The position numbers and the translations under genes are program-made. Shown one piece after another: positions 18,024 through 28,010 of a stretch of DNA of 64,000 bases; positions within the stretch are counted from its first letter, which is position 1; every line of letters starts with the position of its first letter. This DNA is from Thermoflexibacter ruber (GTDB lineage Bacteria > Bacteroidota > Bacteroidia > Cytophagales > Thermoflexibacteraceae): positions 186,001 to 250,000 of the forward strand of contig NZ_FONY01000001.1 of NCBI RefSeq assembly GCF_900113045.1. The letters run 5' to 3'. The notes under the pieces were generated by a model, which saw only the letters and a list, made by a program, of their open reading frames with translations, did not search any database and was not told where the DNA came from.

Positions 18024-20408
18024 ATGAGAAAGATATTCTACTTTTTTATCTTGCTAATAGGCTTTTTCTCTTTGCCTATTTATGGTCAAAATCGAGGCTT
18101 GAACTTTGATGGCGTTGATGACAGGGTAGTCATTCCAAATATCAACTGGTCAAGCAAAGGTTGTCCTATTACAGTCGAGTTTTGGAACAGAGTAGATGCA
18201 GGCAAAGTTTCTACTTCCTTCATGTTAGGTAGTAACTCTACTCATCGCATCAGTTCTCATACACCTTGGATAGATAATATTTTGTATTGGGATTATGGTA
18301 ATACTGTTGGCAATGGACGCATTACAGCTGATTATACCCCTTATTTAGGCAAGTGGACTCACGTAGCCTTAGTTTCAGAGGGGAATAATGGAAATTTCAG
18401 AGGTATTTATCTTGATGGTGTTTTAGTAGCTTCTATCAATAGTTCTGATGGACCTGATGTGGATTTGAATGGGTTAATTTTAGGCTCTGATGGCATCGGA
18501 GGAGGAGTATTTCATAGGGGTTCCATAGACGAGTTCAGGATATGGACTAAAGTAAGAACACAAGCAGAAATCATGGCAACCATGAACTGCGAACTGCGAG
18601 GAGATGAAAGCAATTTGGCAGTTTATTACAACTTTAACCAAGGAACTGCTGGGGGGACCAACACCACAGTAAGCACTTTATTAAGTAATGCTACTGCTTC
18701 TGGAATGACATTTAATGGTTTTTTACAAAATTTTGCCCTTACAGGAGCTACTTCCAATTGGGTAAGTAGTGCTACAAATGGTGTAAGTGGTACTTGTAAT
18801 ACTACTGCCGTACCTACTGCTATGACTGGCAATCGCGCTTTGGATTTTGATGGATTCAATGATTTTGTCAGTGTTGGTAATATGAATTTATCAGGTAATC
18901 AGATAACACTTGAAACTTGGGTTAATGCTAAACAATTCCAAACTTTCTTCCCATTTATTTCCTCTTTAATCGGTGTAGAAACAAGTCTTGGGAATGCTGC
19001 ACTTATTCGCTTAGGCGATGCGGCACTACCTAATAATAGGCCGCAATTTGCTTTGTCTATCAATGGCAACTATCAAAGATTAGATGGAAATACCGTGCTA
19101 AACACAGGACAGTGGTATCATATCGCCGCCACTTACGATGGGGCAGTGATGCGCTTGTATGTCAATGGAAATTTAGATGCCCAACTCGCTATTGCAGGCA
19201 GTATTACTGCCAACGGTCCTTTTGATATTGGCTTTACAAGTATAGCACCAGGTCAGCGTTACCTGAATGGGTTATTAGACGAAGTAAGAGTATGGAATTA
19301 TGCTCGCTGCGAAACAGATATAAAAAGCACTATAAATTGTGAACTAAGTGGTAATGAACCAGGGCTACTAAGCTACTACAATTTTAATCAAGGAATAGCA
19401 GGAGGTATAAACATCAGTAGAACAACACTTACCAATAATGCAACTTCTGGGGTGGTTTTCAATGGCACACTTAACAATTTCAGTCTGCTCTCTTCATGTG
19501 CTTCTAATTGGGTAATGAGTGGTAACGGTGTAAGTGGAAACTGCAACTTTAGACCTGCTACTTTGAATAATTTGATATTAAGCAATAATGCTATTCAAGA
19601 GAACAACGCAGTAAATAGTATAATTGGTACGCTAAGTATTCCTACTGAGAATCCTTGTATTCAAGCTACAAGCTATACACTCGTTGCTGGTCAGTTGGAT
19701 AACAACTTTTTTAATATCAATAATAATCAACTGAGAGCCTCTACGTCCTTTGATTTTGAGGCAAGAAATAGATACAATGTATTGGTGCGTACTTTTGGTT
19801 CATTTGGCTCTTATGATAGAATATTTAACATTCATATTACCAATGTAATAGATGCTAATGAGGTCATTTTAGAACCAGAAATTTCTGCCAAAGCGGGTAG
19901 CAAAGAAGTTATTTTGACATGGCAGAATGTTCCTTCTGCCAATCAATACGAGGTTTTCATGTATTCTAATGGTGCAGCCCAAAGATTAGTAGGCACTACC
20001 ACCAATAACTCTTTCGTTGTGAGTGGCTTAGAAAATGGTGTTACGTATTATTTTCGTGTAGTAGCTCTGTTAACAAACTTCAATATACGTAGCGGTTTTT
20101 CCAACACTGTTTCTGCCCGCCCGTCTATCATCTTAGGCATCGAAGAAGAAACTTCAAACAATATATTTAAACTCTATCCTAATCCAAATAATGGTAGTTT
20201 TGGTATTGCCATTTCCGAATTGAAAGGGAAAAATGCTCAAATCAGTGTGTTAGACCTCAGTGGTAGAGTAGTCTATCAGAAGACTTTGCAACAGGTAGAT
20301 GGTAGTCTGGAAACCGAATTAAATGTAAATTTGGCTGGTGGCATGTACCTCTTACAGGTAAGTACAGAAAAGGAAAATCTAAGAAGAAAATTAGTAATAG
20401 AACAATAA
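18024..20408 (+). CDS. Surface protein with two LamG-like domains, FN3 domain and T9SS type A sorting signal
   Basis: 794 residues. Signal peptide (MRKIFYFFILLIGFFSLPIYGQ); two concanavalin/LamG-like domains beginning 'GLNFDGVDDRVVIPN' (~23-245) and 'ALDFDGFNDFVSVGN' (~270-495), each ending with 'LAVYYNFNQG' or 'LLSYYNFNQG'; a cadherin-like segment (~515-610, 'AIQENNAVNSIIGTL'); a fibronectin III domain (~620-710); and a C-terminal type IX signal with 'LYPNPNNGSFGI', 'LDLSGRVVY' and 'GGMYLLQV'. Probably exported, cleaved and anchored at the cell surface, where LamG domains may bind glycans. Confidence 0.88.
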   Translation: MRKIFYFFILLIGFFSLPIYGQNRGLNFDGVDDRVVIPNINWSSKGCPITVEFWNRVDAGKVSTSFMLGSNSTHRISSHTPWIDNILYWDYGNTVGNGRITADYTPYLGKWTHVALVSEGNNGNFRGIYLDGVLVASINSSDGPDVDLNGLILGSDGIGGGVFHRGSIDEFRIWTKVRTQAEIMATMNCELRGDESNLAVYYNFNQGTAGGTNTTVSTLLSNATASGMTFNGFLQNFALTGATSNWVSSATNGVSGTCNTTAVPTAMTGNRALDFDGFNDFVSVGNMNLSGNQITLETWVNAKQFQTFFPFISSLIGVETSLGNAALIRLGDAALPNNRPQFALSINGNYQRLDGNTVLNTGQWYHIAATYDGAVMRLYVNGNLDAQLAIAGSITANGPFDIGFTSIAPGQRYLNGLLDEVRVWNYARCETDIKSTINCELSGNEPGLLSYYNFNQGIAGGINISRTTLTNNATSGVVFNGTLNNFSLLSSCASNWVMSGNGVSGNCNFRPATLNNLILSNNAIQENNAVNSIIGTLSIPTENPCIQATSYTLVAGQLDNNFFNINNNQLRASTSFDFEARNRYNVLVRTFGSFGSYDRIFNIHITNVIDANEVILEPEISAKAGSKEVILTWQNVPSANQYEVFMYSNGAAQRLVGTTTNNSFVVSGLENGVTYYFRVVALLTNFNIRSGFSNTVSARPSIILGIEEETSNNIFKLYPNPNNGSFGIAISELKGKNAQISVLDLSGRVVYQKTLQQVDGSLETELNVNLAGGMYLLQVSTEKENLRRKLVIEQ

Positions 20409-20428
20409 GTTCTAACAGCAAATTTTGT

Positions 20429-20462
20429 ACGCCTGTATGATTTGACAAAATCTTACGGGCGT
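20429..20462 (+). terminator. Stem-loop terminator after the LamG protein
   Basis: ACGCC...GGCGT outer stem continuing as GTA/TAC and GATTT/AAATC with three small mismatches; followed by ATTTCGTTT rather than a pure T run. Confidence 0.55.
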
Positions 20463-20583
20463 ATTTCGTTTACACTTAATAAAATATAGATGATATTTTG
20501 CTTTTCATCTTTCAAATATAAAGTGATTTGAATAAGTTTGAAGTCTAAAAATAGCTTAGGTAATTTCAATCTTATCATACATC

Positions 20584-21669
20584 ATGGAAATTTTCTCATA
20601 CGAAACCCTAAAAAATCTTTCCTACCAAGTTTTCCTCAAAATGGGTTGTCCCACCGAGCATGCAGAATTAGCCGCTGAGGCATTGGTTGCCGCAGATTTG
20701 CGAGGTATTGATTCTCATGGAGTGGCAAGGCTTTCTGGTTATGTACGCTTATGGGAAGCAGGGCGAATCAATGCTCGTCCTCATATCCAAATAGTGCATG
20801 AAACCCCCTCTACCGCTACCCTTGACGGCGATGCTGGCTTGGGTTTGGTCATCGCTTCCAAAGCCATAGAAATAGCCGTAGAAAAGGCAAGAATAGCAGG
20901 GACAGGCTGGGTGGCGGTGCGAAACTCCAATCATTTTGGGATTGCAGGCTACCATACGCTAAAAGCAGTCAAAAATGATATGATAGGCATTGCCATGACC
21001 AATGCAAGTCCTTTGGTCGCCCCTACTTTTGCTGTGGAAAGAATGTTAGGCACTAATCCAATAGCAGTAGCCATTCCTGCCTTGCATCAGCCTCCTTTTG
21101 TAGCAGATTTTGCTACTACTACCGCCGCTAATGGGAAGTTAGAAATCTTACAACGCAAAAACCAAGAGGCTCCTTTGGGCTGGATTCAAGATAAAAAAGG
21201 GCAGCCATCTTCCAATCCTCATGAACTCAAACATGGTGGGGCTTTATTGCCTTTGGGAAGTGATAGGGAGCATGGTAGTCATAAAGGCTACTGCTTAGGA
21301 GCGATTGTAGATATTTTTTCTGCGGTTTTCTCTGGAGCAAATTACGGACCTTGGGCGCCTCCCTTTGTTAGTTTTTTGCCCTTGCCGTCTGACCCTGTAG
21401 GGCTGGGTTTAGGACACTTCTTAGGGGCTATGCGTATAGATGCTTTCCGTCCTGCTGAGGAATTTAAGGCTAATATGGACAAATGGATAAATCGCTTCAG
21501 AGCAACTAAACCAGCTGATGGCTATGACAAAGTACTTATCCCCGGCGACCCTGAACGAGAAATGGAAACTGAAAGACTGGAAAATGGCATTCCAGTTGTC
21601 GAGTCTGTAGTAACGGATTTGCGAGATTTGGCAGAAAGAATGGGCATAGAAAAAATAGTAACTATTTAG
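20584..21669 (+). CDS. Ldh2-family (malate/L-lactate-type) NAD(P)-dependent dehydrogenase
   Basis: 361 residues. Family features: 'GIDSHGVARLSGYV' near residue 45, 'STATLDGDAGLGLVIASKA', 'VRNSNHFGIAGYHT' with the catalytic-type His, 'MTNASPLVAPTFAVERMLGTNPIAVAIPA' (spaced motifs MTNASPLVAP and LGTNPIA), and 'GSHKGYCLGAIVDI'. These place it in the PF02615 family of malate, lactate, ureidoglycolate and sulfolactate dehydrogenases, which do not share the classical Rossmann dehydrogenase fold. The substrate cannot be fixed from sequence and no pathway neighbours are present. Confidence 0.85.
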   Translation: MEIFSYETLKNLSYQVFLKMGCPTEHAELAAEALVAADLRGIDSHGVARLSGYVRLWEAGRINARPHIQIVHETPSTATLDGDAGLGLVIASKAIEIAVEKARIAGTGWVAVRNSNHFGIAGYHTLKAVKNDMIGIAMTNASPLVAPTFAVERMLGTNPIAVAIPALHQPPFVADFATTTAANGKLEILQRKNQEAPLGWIQDKKGQPSSNPHELKHGGALLPLGSDREHGSHKGYCLGAIVDIFSAVFSGANYGPWAPPFVSFLPLPSDPVGLGLGHFLGAMRIDAFRPAEEFKANMDKWINRFRATKPADGYDKVLIPGDPEREMETERLENGIPVVESVVTDLRDLAERMGIEKIVTI

Positions 21670-21756
21670 GTACTTGCAAAACTAAGAAAAAGTTTGTATA
21701 TTTCTGCCATGAAATTATGGTGGAACTTTCAAATGTATGATAATTTTATGTGTTAA

Positions 21757-21847
21757 AAAAATCCGTTTTCATCGGTACAATCTGTGTCATCAGTGTTCCC
21801 AAATAGAACACCGATAATACGGATTGGGCTGATAAACACAGATTTTT
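21757..21847. repeat. Imperfect 42-base inverted repeat built of four ~20-base units
   Basis: Left arm 21757-21798 and right arm 21806-21847 agree at 32 of 42 positions; loop CCAAATA. Each arm contains two degenerate copies of a unit like AATCYGTxTYATCRGT. It accounts for much of the gap between the dehydrogenase and argS; the rest (21848-21981) is AT-rich with no gene seen. Confidence 0.7.
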
Positions 21848-21981
21848 ATTCAACAAATACTTTTCTCATCAAATTGAGAACAGGTAGATAAAATACCATC
21901 ATACAATTGGAATCATCACCCATTTTTTATTTTACAAATCTAATAAAAAATAAAACACTTTATAAATTTTTATACCCTTTC

Positions 21982-23811
21982 TTACATTCTCTCTGGCACT
22001 TCTACCCCTATCAGCCCCATAGCCGTTTTAATAGCCTTTGCAGTTTCGGCAGAGAGGGCTAAGCGCATACTTTTACTCGCCTCATCAGGTTCATTGAACA
22101 CAGAAAGTTCGTTGTAAAACTTGCTGTATGCTTTGGAAAGCGTATAAGCAAAATCTGCCATCACCGAAGGGGCATATTCCTCTGCTGCCTCTTTGATTTT
22201 TTTAGGCAAAGAAGCAATGAGTTTAATCAGTTCTATTTCGACTTGGTGTAGTTTGATAGCTTGTTGGGCATTAGGAATGTTAGCTAAGTTGTAATCGATA
22301 TTGAGTACTTCTGCGCGTCTTAGCAGAGAGCAGATACGAGCATGAATGTATTGGATATAAACCCCTGTATCTCCTTGAAAGTCAATAGATTCCTCTGGAT
22401 TAAAGAGCATGGTTTTCTTTGGGTCGACTCTGAGCAAGTAGTATTTGAGCGCACCCAAAGCCAACATTCTATACAAATTTTTGGCTTCTTCTGCTGAAAA
22501 ATCATCTATTTTCCCTAACTCTTTGGTGCGAGTTTCTGCAATGCTTATCATTTCTTCTATCAAATCATCAGCATCTACTACCGTGCCTTCTCTCGATTTC
22601 ATTTTTCCCGAAGGCAACTCGACCATGCCATAAGAGAGGTGATACATTCCATCGGCATAGTTTCGCCCTAATTTTTTCAGAATGGTAAACAGTACTTTAA
22701 AATGATAATCTTGCTCATTGCCAACCACATAAATAGATTTTTCCATAGGGAAGTCTGCATACTTGTAATCGGCAGTTCCTAAATCTTGGGTAATATAGAC
22801 CGAAGTTCCGTCAGCCCGCAAGACCAATTTTTCGTCTAACCCTTCCTCTTTCAAGTCAATCCAGACGGATCCATTTTCCTTCTTAAAGAAAATACCTTTT
22901 TCCAAACCTTCCTCTACCACATTTTTCCCAAGTAGATAAGTGTTTGATTCATAATAGATTTTGTCAAAACTCACCCCCATCATTTTATAGGTTGCTTCAA
23001 AACCCTCGTACACCCAGCCATTCATTTTTTTCCACAAATCCACTGTTTCTTTGTCGCCCTCCTCCCATTTTCTGAGCATTTCCTGTGCTTCAAGAATTAA
23101 AGGCGTATTTTTTCCTGCTTTCTCTTTGAGTTTTTCTATGTCCTCATTGGGAGTTTCAGCTTGATAATGAGCTACTAACTGCTCTATTTGCTTTTTATTT
23201 TCTTTATCAAAAATTACATAGTAATTCCCTACTAAGTGGTCGCCTTTGATGCCTGCACTTTGGGGAGTTTCTCCTTGCCCAAATTTTTTGTAGGCAAGCA
23301 TAGACTTGCAAATATGTATTCCTCTGTCATTCACCAAGTTAGTTTTCATGACCTCGTATCCACTTGCTTTGAGGATTTCGGCGACTGAGTAACCCAAAAA
23401 GTTGTTTCTTAAATGCCCTAAGTGCAAGGGTTTGTTGGTGTTAGGAGAAGAATACTCTACCATGACCTTAGTGCCGTGAAAGGGGGCTTTGCCATAGTCT
23501 TTGGTATGGGTAATGCTTGCTAAGGTCTGTAACCAAAAACTTTCAGAAAGTTTTAAGTTCAAGAAGCCCTTAATGACGTTATAGTTAGCAATCAATTCGC
23601 TGTTATTTTTTGCATACTCGCCTAAGGCTTCTCCTATCTCCTCTGGCTTTCTTTTCAAAGATTTGGTAAGTGCAAAAGTTACTAAGGTGAAATCCCCTTC
23701 AAATTCTTTTTTGGTAGGTTGTATCGTAAGTTCCTCTGGTGCAATTTCTTGATGAAAGGTTGCTTTGATTCCCTTTGCGATTAACTGAGCGATGTCCAAT
23801 TCTATATTCAT
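21982..23811 (-). CDS. argS: Arginyl-tRNA synthetase
   Basis: 609 residues, class I synthetase charging tRNA-Arg. N-terminal Add-1 domain (~1-110), then 'SSPNTNKPLHLGHLRNNFLG' with the HIGH-type motif HLGH, 'KTNLVNDRGIHICKSMLAY', 'GLDEKLVLRADGTSVYITQDLG' (in parts: LVLRADGTSVY, TQDLGTA), the KMSKS-equivalent 'LPSGKMKSREG', and the C-terminal DALR anticodon-binding domain with 'VYIQYIHARICSLLRR' and the end 'MGLIGVEVPERM'. Length is normal. Transcribed alone on the minus strand. Confidence 0.96.
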   Translation of the reverse strand: MNIELDIAQLIAKGIKATFHQEIAPEELTIQPTKKEFEGDFTLVTFALTKSLKRKPEEIGEALGEYAKNNSELIANYNVIKGFLNLKLSESFWLQTLASITHTKDYGKAPFHGTKVMVEYSSPNTNKPLHLGHLRNNFLGYSVAEILKASGYEVMKTNLVNDRGIHICKSMLAYKKFGQGETPQSAGIKGDHLVGNYYVIFDKENKKQIEQLVAHYQAETPNEDIEKLKEKAGKNTPLILEAQEMLRKWEEGDKETVDLWKKMNGWVYEGFEATYKMMGVSFDKIYYESNTYLLGKNVVEEGLEKGIFFKKENGSVWIDLKEEGLDEKLVLRADGTSVYITQDLGTADYKYADFPMEKSIYVVGNEQDYHFKVLFTILKKLGRNYADGMYHLSYGMVELPSGKMKSREGTVVDADDLIEEMISIAETRTKELGKIDDFSAEEAKNLYRMLALGALKYYLLRVDPKKTMLFNPEESIDFQGDTGVYIQYIHARICSLLRRAEVLNIDYNLANIPNAQQAIKLHQVEIELIKLIASLPKKIKEAAEEYAPSVMADFAYTLSKAYSKFYNELSVFNEPDEASKSMRLALSAETAKAIKTAMGLIGVEVPERM

Positions 23812-23851
23812 GTCTATACTAAGCTAAAATCTGTTTGCTAAAAACTAAAAA

Positions 23852-23880
23852 AAAACATACACTTTAAAAGCGTATGTTTT
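23852..23880 (-). terminator. Terminator after the GH97 operon
   Basis: On the minus strand AAAACATAC pairs with GTATGTTTT around a short centre (CTTT/AAAG), followed by a T-rich run. It lies 60 bases after the GH97 stop and before argS. Confidence 0.75.
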
Positions 23881-23939
23881 CCTTGCAAATTTAGGGGTAT
23901 TTGTGAGAAAAAGATGTAGGGAAGTATAAAGTTTTGTGC

Positions 23940-25898
23940 CTACATCTTTTCTATCCGCATGGCAAAGCCTCCTCCTTTTGCCATTTTTATTTTCATTTGA
24001 GTAGTTTTTGTAACAGACCTGATATTCTTTTGGTAGTCCTCGCCTACTCTATCGGCATTTACTCCGTCTGTAAAGATAATGGCTTTATATACTCCCTCTC
24101 CTAAAAAATTGAAATTCAATGTTATCTCTTTACCCTCCCAGTTAGCTATGCCACCTACATACCAGACCTCGTTTTGCTTCCTTGCGATGACTGCGTATTC
24201 GCCTACTTTGCCGTCTAAGGCAACGGTCTGCTCATAAGTAGTAGGTACAGAAGCAATAAAATCTAAACTTTCTCTCTCTTTTAAGTATTCCGTAGGGGAG
24301 TCTGAAAGCATAAGCAAGGGAGCTTCTAAGACTACATACAAGCCTAACTGATGACAGCGTGTGCCTTGACTCATAGGGCGAGAGAAAAGTGTTTTAAAGT
24401 CTTTTTTCTGGGCATTGTGCATAGCACCGGGCGTGTAGTCCATGTAACCTGCTAACATTCTGATAAAAGGAAGCTGAGCGGCGTGGTCGGGGGTAGTACC
24501 GTCTTGGGCAAATTTGTTATACTCTAAGCCTCTTACGCCTTCGTGGTTAATGATGTTAGGATAAGCCCGATTCATGCCCGTAGGTTTAGTTGCTCCATGA
24601 AAATTGACTAAGATTTTCCTTTTGGCACATTCCTCTGCAATTCTCTGGTAAAAATTCATGGTTTTTTGGTCGTCCCTGTCCATAAAATCCACTTTTAAGC
24701 CCTTGACTCCCCACTTCTCGAATAAGGGCATGACCTCTGCCAGCTGCTTGTCCAAGACGTGCCAAACACACCAAAGGAATATGCCCACATTTTTTGCCTT
24801 GCCATACTTGACCAATTCTTCTACATTGATGTCGTTTTTTAGCTTGGTCAAATCGAACTGCTCAGACCAACCTTCGTCCAAATTGACATACTCTATGCCA
24901 TTAGCTGCCGCAAAGTCAATAAAGTAACGATAAGTCGCCATGTTGATACCGCTTTGGAAAGGGACATGATAGACGTTGTTGTCGTTCCACCAATCCCATG
25001 CTACTTTACCTGTTTTTACCCAAGAAAAATCTTGGGAGGCAGGGCGAGATAGCTTGTAAACCAAGTCGCTGTCAAGTAGTTGCTTATCCTCATCTGCAAT
25101 GAATAAAATTCGCCAAGGGAAAGTACGCGTACCTTGCACATCAGCAAGGTAGTCGGCAGTTTCTACTACCTTTATTCCAAAATTGTTATGCCCCCCTATT
25201 TCTTCTTTGGTAGGGTAGGCTGGGAAAACTCCTAATAAAGAGTGGCTTACATTTTTATTTTTACCCAAATACACGGCTGGATAGTCGTACAAATCGGCTT
25301 CTGTGATGCCTATTTTTACACCGTTGCTTAGATTGACAAGTAAAGGAAGGTAGCTAAACTTGTCGTTAGGAATTTCAGAGATTTTTACTTGGTCGTAGAA
25401 CTGCTCGTAAGATGACCAAAAAGTATTTAACAGCGAGGCATTTAGCAAGGCATCTTCTTTCAAGTTGAGAGAAAACTCCTCATTTTTTACCTTGATTTTA
25501 TTTTTGAACTTAGTAGTAAATTGGTAAGCAATACCTTCGCTATATGCTCTGAAATTTAGCCCAAAATCTCCAAAATCTAACTGTAACTCATTGGCTTTGT
25601 CCTCTATGAGGCTTCGCTTGTAAGCTATGGTTTTGATGCTTTGGTTAATGGCTTGATTTTTAGAATTTTTTAGCTTAGGTTTTGTGCCTAACACTGTTCC
25701 GTTGTCCAAAGTCATGGAAACAGACGAAGGAGCGGTAATTTCCTGCCCTTTGATAGCTACCGTATAAGTGATTTTTTCACCTATTTCTACCTTGACTGTC
25801 AATCGATTATCAGGTGAATTTAGGGTAAAAGATTGTTGAGCAAAACCTTCCACTGCCACGAAAAGAACACATAAAATAGTAAAAAATAAGTTTTTCAT
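23940..25898 (-). CDS. Glycoside hydrolase family 97 (alpha-glucosidase or alpha-galactosidase)
   Basis: 652 residues with a signal peptide (ends near 'VEGFAQ'). N-terminal beta-super-sandwich domain (~25-285), TIM-barrel catalytic domain ('IEYVNLDEGWSEQ', 'KNVGIFLWCVWHVLD', 'WGVKGLKVDFMDRDDQ', 'KRKILVNFHGATKPTG', 'NHEGVRGLEYNKF') and a C-terminal beta domain. The Asp in 'LKVDFMD' sits where retaining GH97 members carry the nucleophile, so an alpha-galactosidase-type retaining enzyme is more likely than a SusB-type inverting glucosidase. Third gene of an operon after the Gfo/Idh/MocA and esterase genes (21-base gaps). Confidence 0.9.
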   Translation of the reverse strand: MKNLFFTILCVLFVAVEGFAQQSFTLNSPDNRLTVKVEIGEKITYTVAIKGQEITAPSSVSMTLDNGTVLGTKPKLKNSKNQAINQSIKTIAYKRSLIEDKANELQLDFGDFGLNFRAYSEGIAYQFTTKFKNKIKVKNEEFSLNLKEDALLNASLLNTFWSSYEQFYDQVKISEIPNDKFSYLPLLVNLSNGVKIGITEADLYDYPAVYLGKNKNVSHSLLGVFPAYPTKEEIGGHNNFGIKVVETADYLADVQGTRTFPWRILFIADEDKQLLDSDLVYKLSRPASQDFSWVKTGKVAWDWWNDNNVYHVPFQSGINMATYRYFIDFAAANGIEYVNLDEGWSEQFDLTKLKNDINVEELVKYGKAKNVGIFLWCVWHVLDKQLAEVMPLFEKWGVKGLKVDFMDRDDQKTMNFYQRIAEECAKRKILVNFHGATKPTGMNRAYPNIINHEGVRGLEYNKFAQDGTTPDHAAQLPFIRMLAGYMDYTPGAMHNAQKKDFKTLFSRPMSQGTRCHQLGLYVVLEAPLLMLSDSPTEYLKERESLDFIASVPTTYEQTVALDGKVGEYAVIARKQNEVWYVGGIANWEGKEITLNFNFLGEGVYKAIIFTDGVNADRVGEDYQKNIRSVTKTTQMKIKMAKGGGFAMRIEKM

Positions 25899-25919
25899 TT
25901 TTATTTAGTTTTTTTATGT

Positions 25920-26843
25920 TCATTCAATCAATTTTCTATCTCTAAGCCAGCCTTCCATTTCCCTGTCCCACGCTTCTACGTGTCCTCTATTTTTCTTTGA
26001 CAGGCTAAAGCCATGTCCTCCTTTTTCGTAGATGTGCAACTCAGCGGGGACTTTGTTTTTTTGCAATTCTCTGTAAAAAACAATGCCATGCTCGGGATTG
26101 AGAGAGTCGTCGCTTGCGTACACAATAAAAGTAGGAGGCGTTTCGCTGGTTACTTGCTTATCAAGGCAATACTCGTCTATCAGCAGTTCGTTTGCCTCTT
26201 TGCCAAGTAGTTTATCCTGTATTCCTTTGAGCCTATCTGTGCCTATGCGAAAGGAGATAAGAGGATAAATGAGTATCATAAAGTTAGGTCTTACACTAAG
26301 CGTATTGTCTGTAATTTCGCCTACTTGCTTCTGAAAACGCGTACCTACAGTGGCTGCTAAGTGTCCCCCTGCGGAGAAGCCCATGATACCTACTTTGTTA
26401 GTGTCCAAGTTCCACTTTTTAGCATTTTTCCTAATGATTCTTAGGGCTTGTTGGGCATCTTGGAGCGGTCTAATGTGCTTTTCAGTCATCAACCTTTCGT
26501 CAGGAAGGCGATTTTTAAGCACAAAAGCAGTGACGCCTCTTTCTATGAACCACTTAGCAAGTTGATGTCCTTCATGGTCTATGGCAAGTACATAATAACC
26601 ACCTCCAGGGCAAATTAGCACTGATGCCCCGTTAGGCTTTTGAGGGCGATATACAAACAGTTTGGGTTGCTGAATATCGGTGGTAATAGTTACGCCGTCG
26701 TTGGGATTGACCGTTACCTTTTCTGGAATATTCAAAGGAATTGCTCCGGGTACACCATCTGGGTACAGCAACAAGGAATCCTGCTGGGCATAAACTATCA
26801 GACTTGTACCTACCCATAAGACAAGGAATAATATTTTTTTCAT
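25920..26843 (-). CDS. Secreted esterase of the BD-FAE/acetylxylan esterase type (alpha/beta hydrolase)
   Basis: 307 residues. Signal peptide (MKKILFLVLWVGTSLIVYAQ). Motifs: 'VLICPGGGYYVLAIDHEG' (HGGG-like oxyanion loop), 'GIMGFSAGGHLAATV' with nucleophile Ser, 'FIVYASDDSLNPEHG' with the acid, and 'YEKGGHGFSL' with the His. This is typical of carbohydrate de-esterifying enzymes in Bacteroidota. It lies between the oxidoreductase and the GH97 gene with 21-base gaps on both sides, so it probably removes acyl groups from the glycan that GH97 cleaves. Confidence 0.85.
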   Translation of the reverse strand: MKKILFLVLWVGTSLIVYAQQDSLLLYPDGVPGAIPLNIPEKVTVNPNDGVTITTDIQQPKLFVYRPQKPNGASVLICPGGGYYVLAIDHEGHQLAKWFIERGVTAFVLKNRLPDERLMTEKHIRPLQDAQQALRIIRKNAKKWNLDTNKVGIMGFSAGGHLAATVGTRFQKQVGEITDNTLSVRPNFMILIYPLISFRIGTDRLKGIQDKLLGKEANELLIDEYCLDKQVTSETPPTFIVYASDDSLNPEHGIVFYRELQKNKVPAELHIYEKGGHGFSLSKKNRGHVEAWDREMEGWLRDRKLIE

Positions 26844-26864
26844 AAAAATCTCATTTTAAGGTGA

Positions 26865-28010
26865 TTAGATTTTTACCCATGCTTGTTTCTTATGACTTTC
26901 TACAATGCGTTCGCAAAGTATCATTTCTCTTAATCCATCTTTAAAAGTAGGGAAAAGAGGATGCGCGGGTTGCTTGCCTTCTTTGATAGCTTTATAAACT
27001 TCTTTGAAAAGTTGTTTAGAAGTATCAGGGAATCCCTCGTTATGCCCTCCTGGGAAGGAAACTAATTCTCTGCTTTCTTGGTACATGAGCGAAGGGTCGC
27101 GCATAAGTACACCGTTGTAAGTTTCTCGCTTGCCTATCCACATTTCATTAGGCATTTCAGAACACCAAGCAAAGGTTTGTTTTCCTCCCGCTATCTCCAA
27201 ACTTGCCCTATTTTTACGTCCTGCGGAAACTTGGCTTACTGTTACTACGCCCTTATTGCCGTTGTTGAAACGCAAGAGTACAGTAGCATAATCTTCTGTA
27301 TTGATGGGTACTTCGGCGTAATCCTCTGGCTGAAGCATTTTTCCTGAGTAAGTTTCTATGGGTTTGAGTGGCTTTTTGCGTATTTTATGAACAGTATTAA
27401 AGTCTGCCATGACTTCCACTATCTCTAAACCCGTGATGTACTCCACTAAGTCGATAAGGTGCGAACCGATGTCAGCAATTGCCCTTGAGTCGCCTGACTT
27501 ATCGGGTTCTAATCGCCAGTTATAGTCGGTATCGTAGTAAAGCCAATCTTGCAAATAAGAACCGATGACCGAATATACTTCTCCCAAATCTCCCTTCTCT
27601 CGCATGGTTTTCATCTGGCGGATAAGCGGATAGTAGCGCAAATTGAAGTGAATCGCATTGACTAAACCTGTTTTTTCTGCTATAGCTACCAAGTCTTCCG
27701 CTTCTTTGATAGTCATAGAAAGTGGCTTTTCGCAGACTACATTTTTTCCCGCTTCTAAGGCTTTTTTTGCCATTTCATAATGCAAAAAATTAGGTGTGCA
27801 AATATGTACGCAGTCGAGGTCATCTTTTAGCAACTCATCGTAGTTAGCGTATGCTTTTTCTACTCCTAACTGCTCGGCTTTCTGCTTGGCTATTTCTGGG
27901 GTTACGTCAGTCAGTCCAACTACTTCTACGTCAGGGAGTCTTCTTAGGGCTTCGATGTGTGCAGGACCTATAAAACCTGTTCCTGCTACGGCAACTTTCA
28001 ATTTTTTCAT
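26865..28010 (-). CDS. Gfo/Idh/MocA family oxidoreductase
   Basis: 381 residues, cytoplasmic (no signal peptide). Rossmann start 'VAVAGTGFIGPAHIEAL', then 'DCVHICTPNFLHYEMA', the family's 'EKPLSMT' Lys-Pro motif at ~95, and 'GDSRAIADIGSHLIDLVEYITG' (parts: ADIGSHLIDL) in the C-terminal substrate domain. These NAD(P)-dependent enzymes oxidise or reduce sugars or inositols. First gene of the operon with the esterase and GH97. The divergent sugar isomerase-like gene starts 273 bases away, so both units may share control. Confidence 0.88.
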   Translation of the reverse strand: MKKLKVAVAGTGFIGPAHIEALRRLPDVEVVGLTDVTPEIAKQKAEQLGVEKAYANYDELLKDDLDCVHICTPNFLHYEMAKKALEAGKNVVCEKPLSMTIKEAEDLVAIAEKTGLVNAIHFNLRYYPLIRQMKTMREKGDLGEVYSVIGSYLQDWLYYDTDYNWRLEPDKSGDSRAIADIGSHLIDLVEYITGLEIVEVMADFNTVHKIRKKPLKPIETYSGKMLQPEDYAEVPINTEDYATVLLRFNNGNKGVVTVSQVSAGRKNRASLEIAGGKQTFAWCSEMPNEMWIGKRETYNGVLMRDPSLMYQESRELVSFPGGHNEGFPDTSKQLFKEVYKAIKEGKQPAHPLFPTFKDGLREMILCERIVESHKKQAWVKI

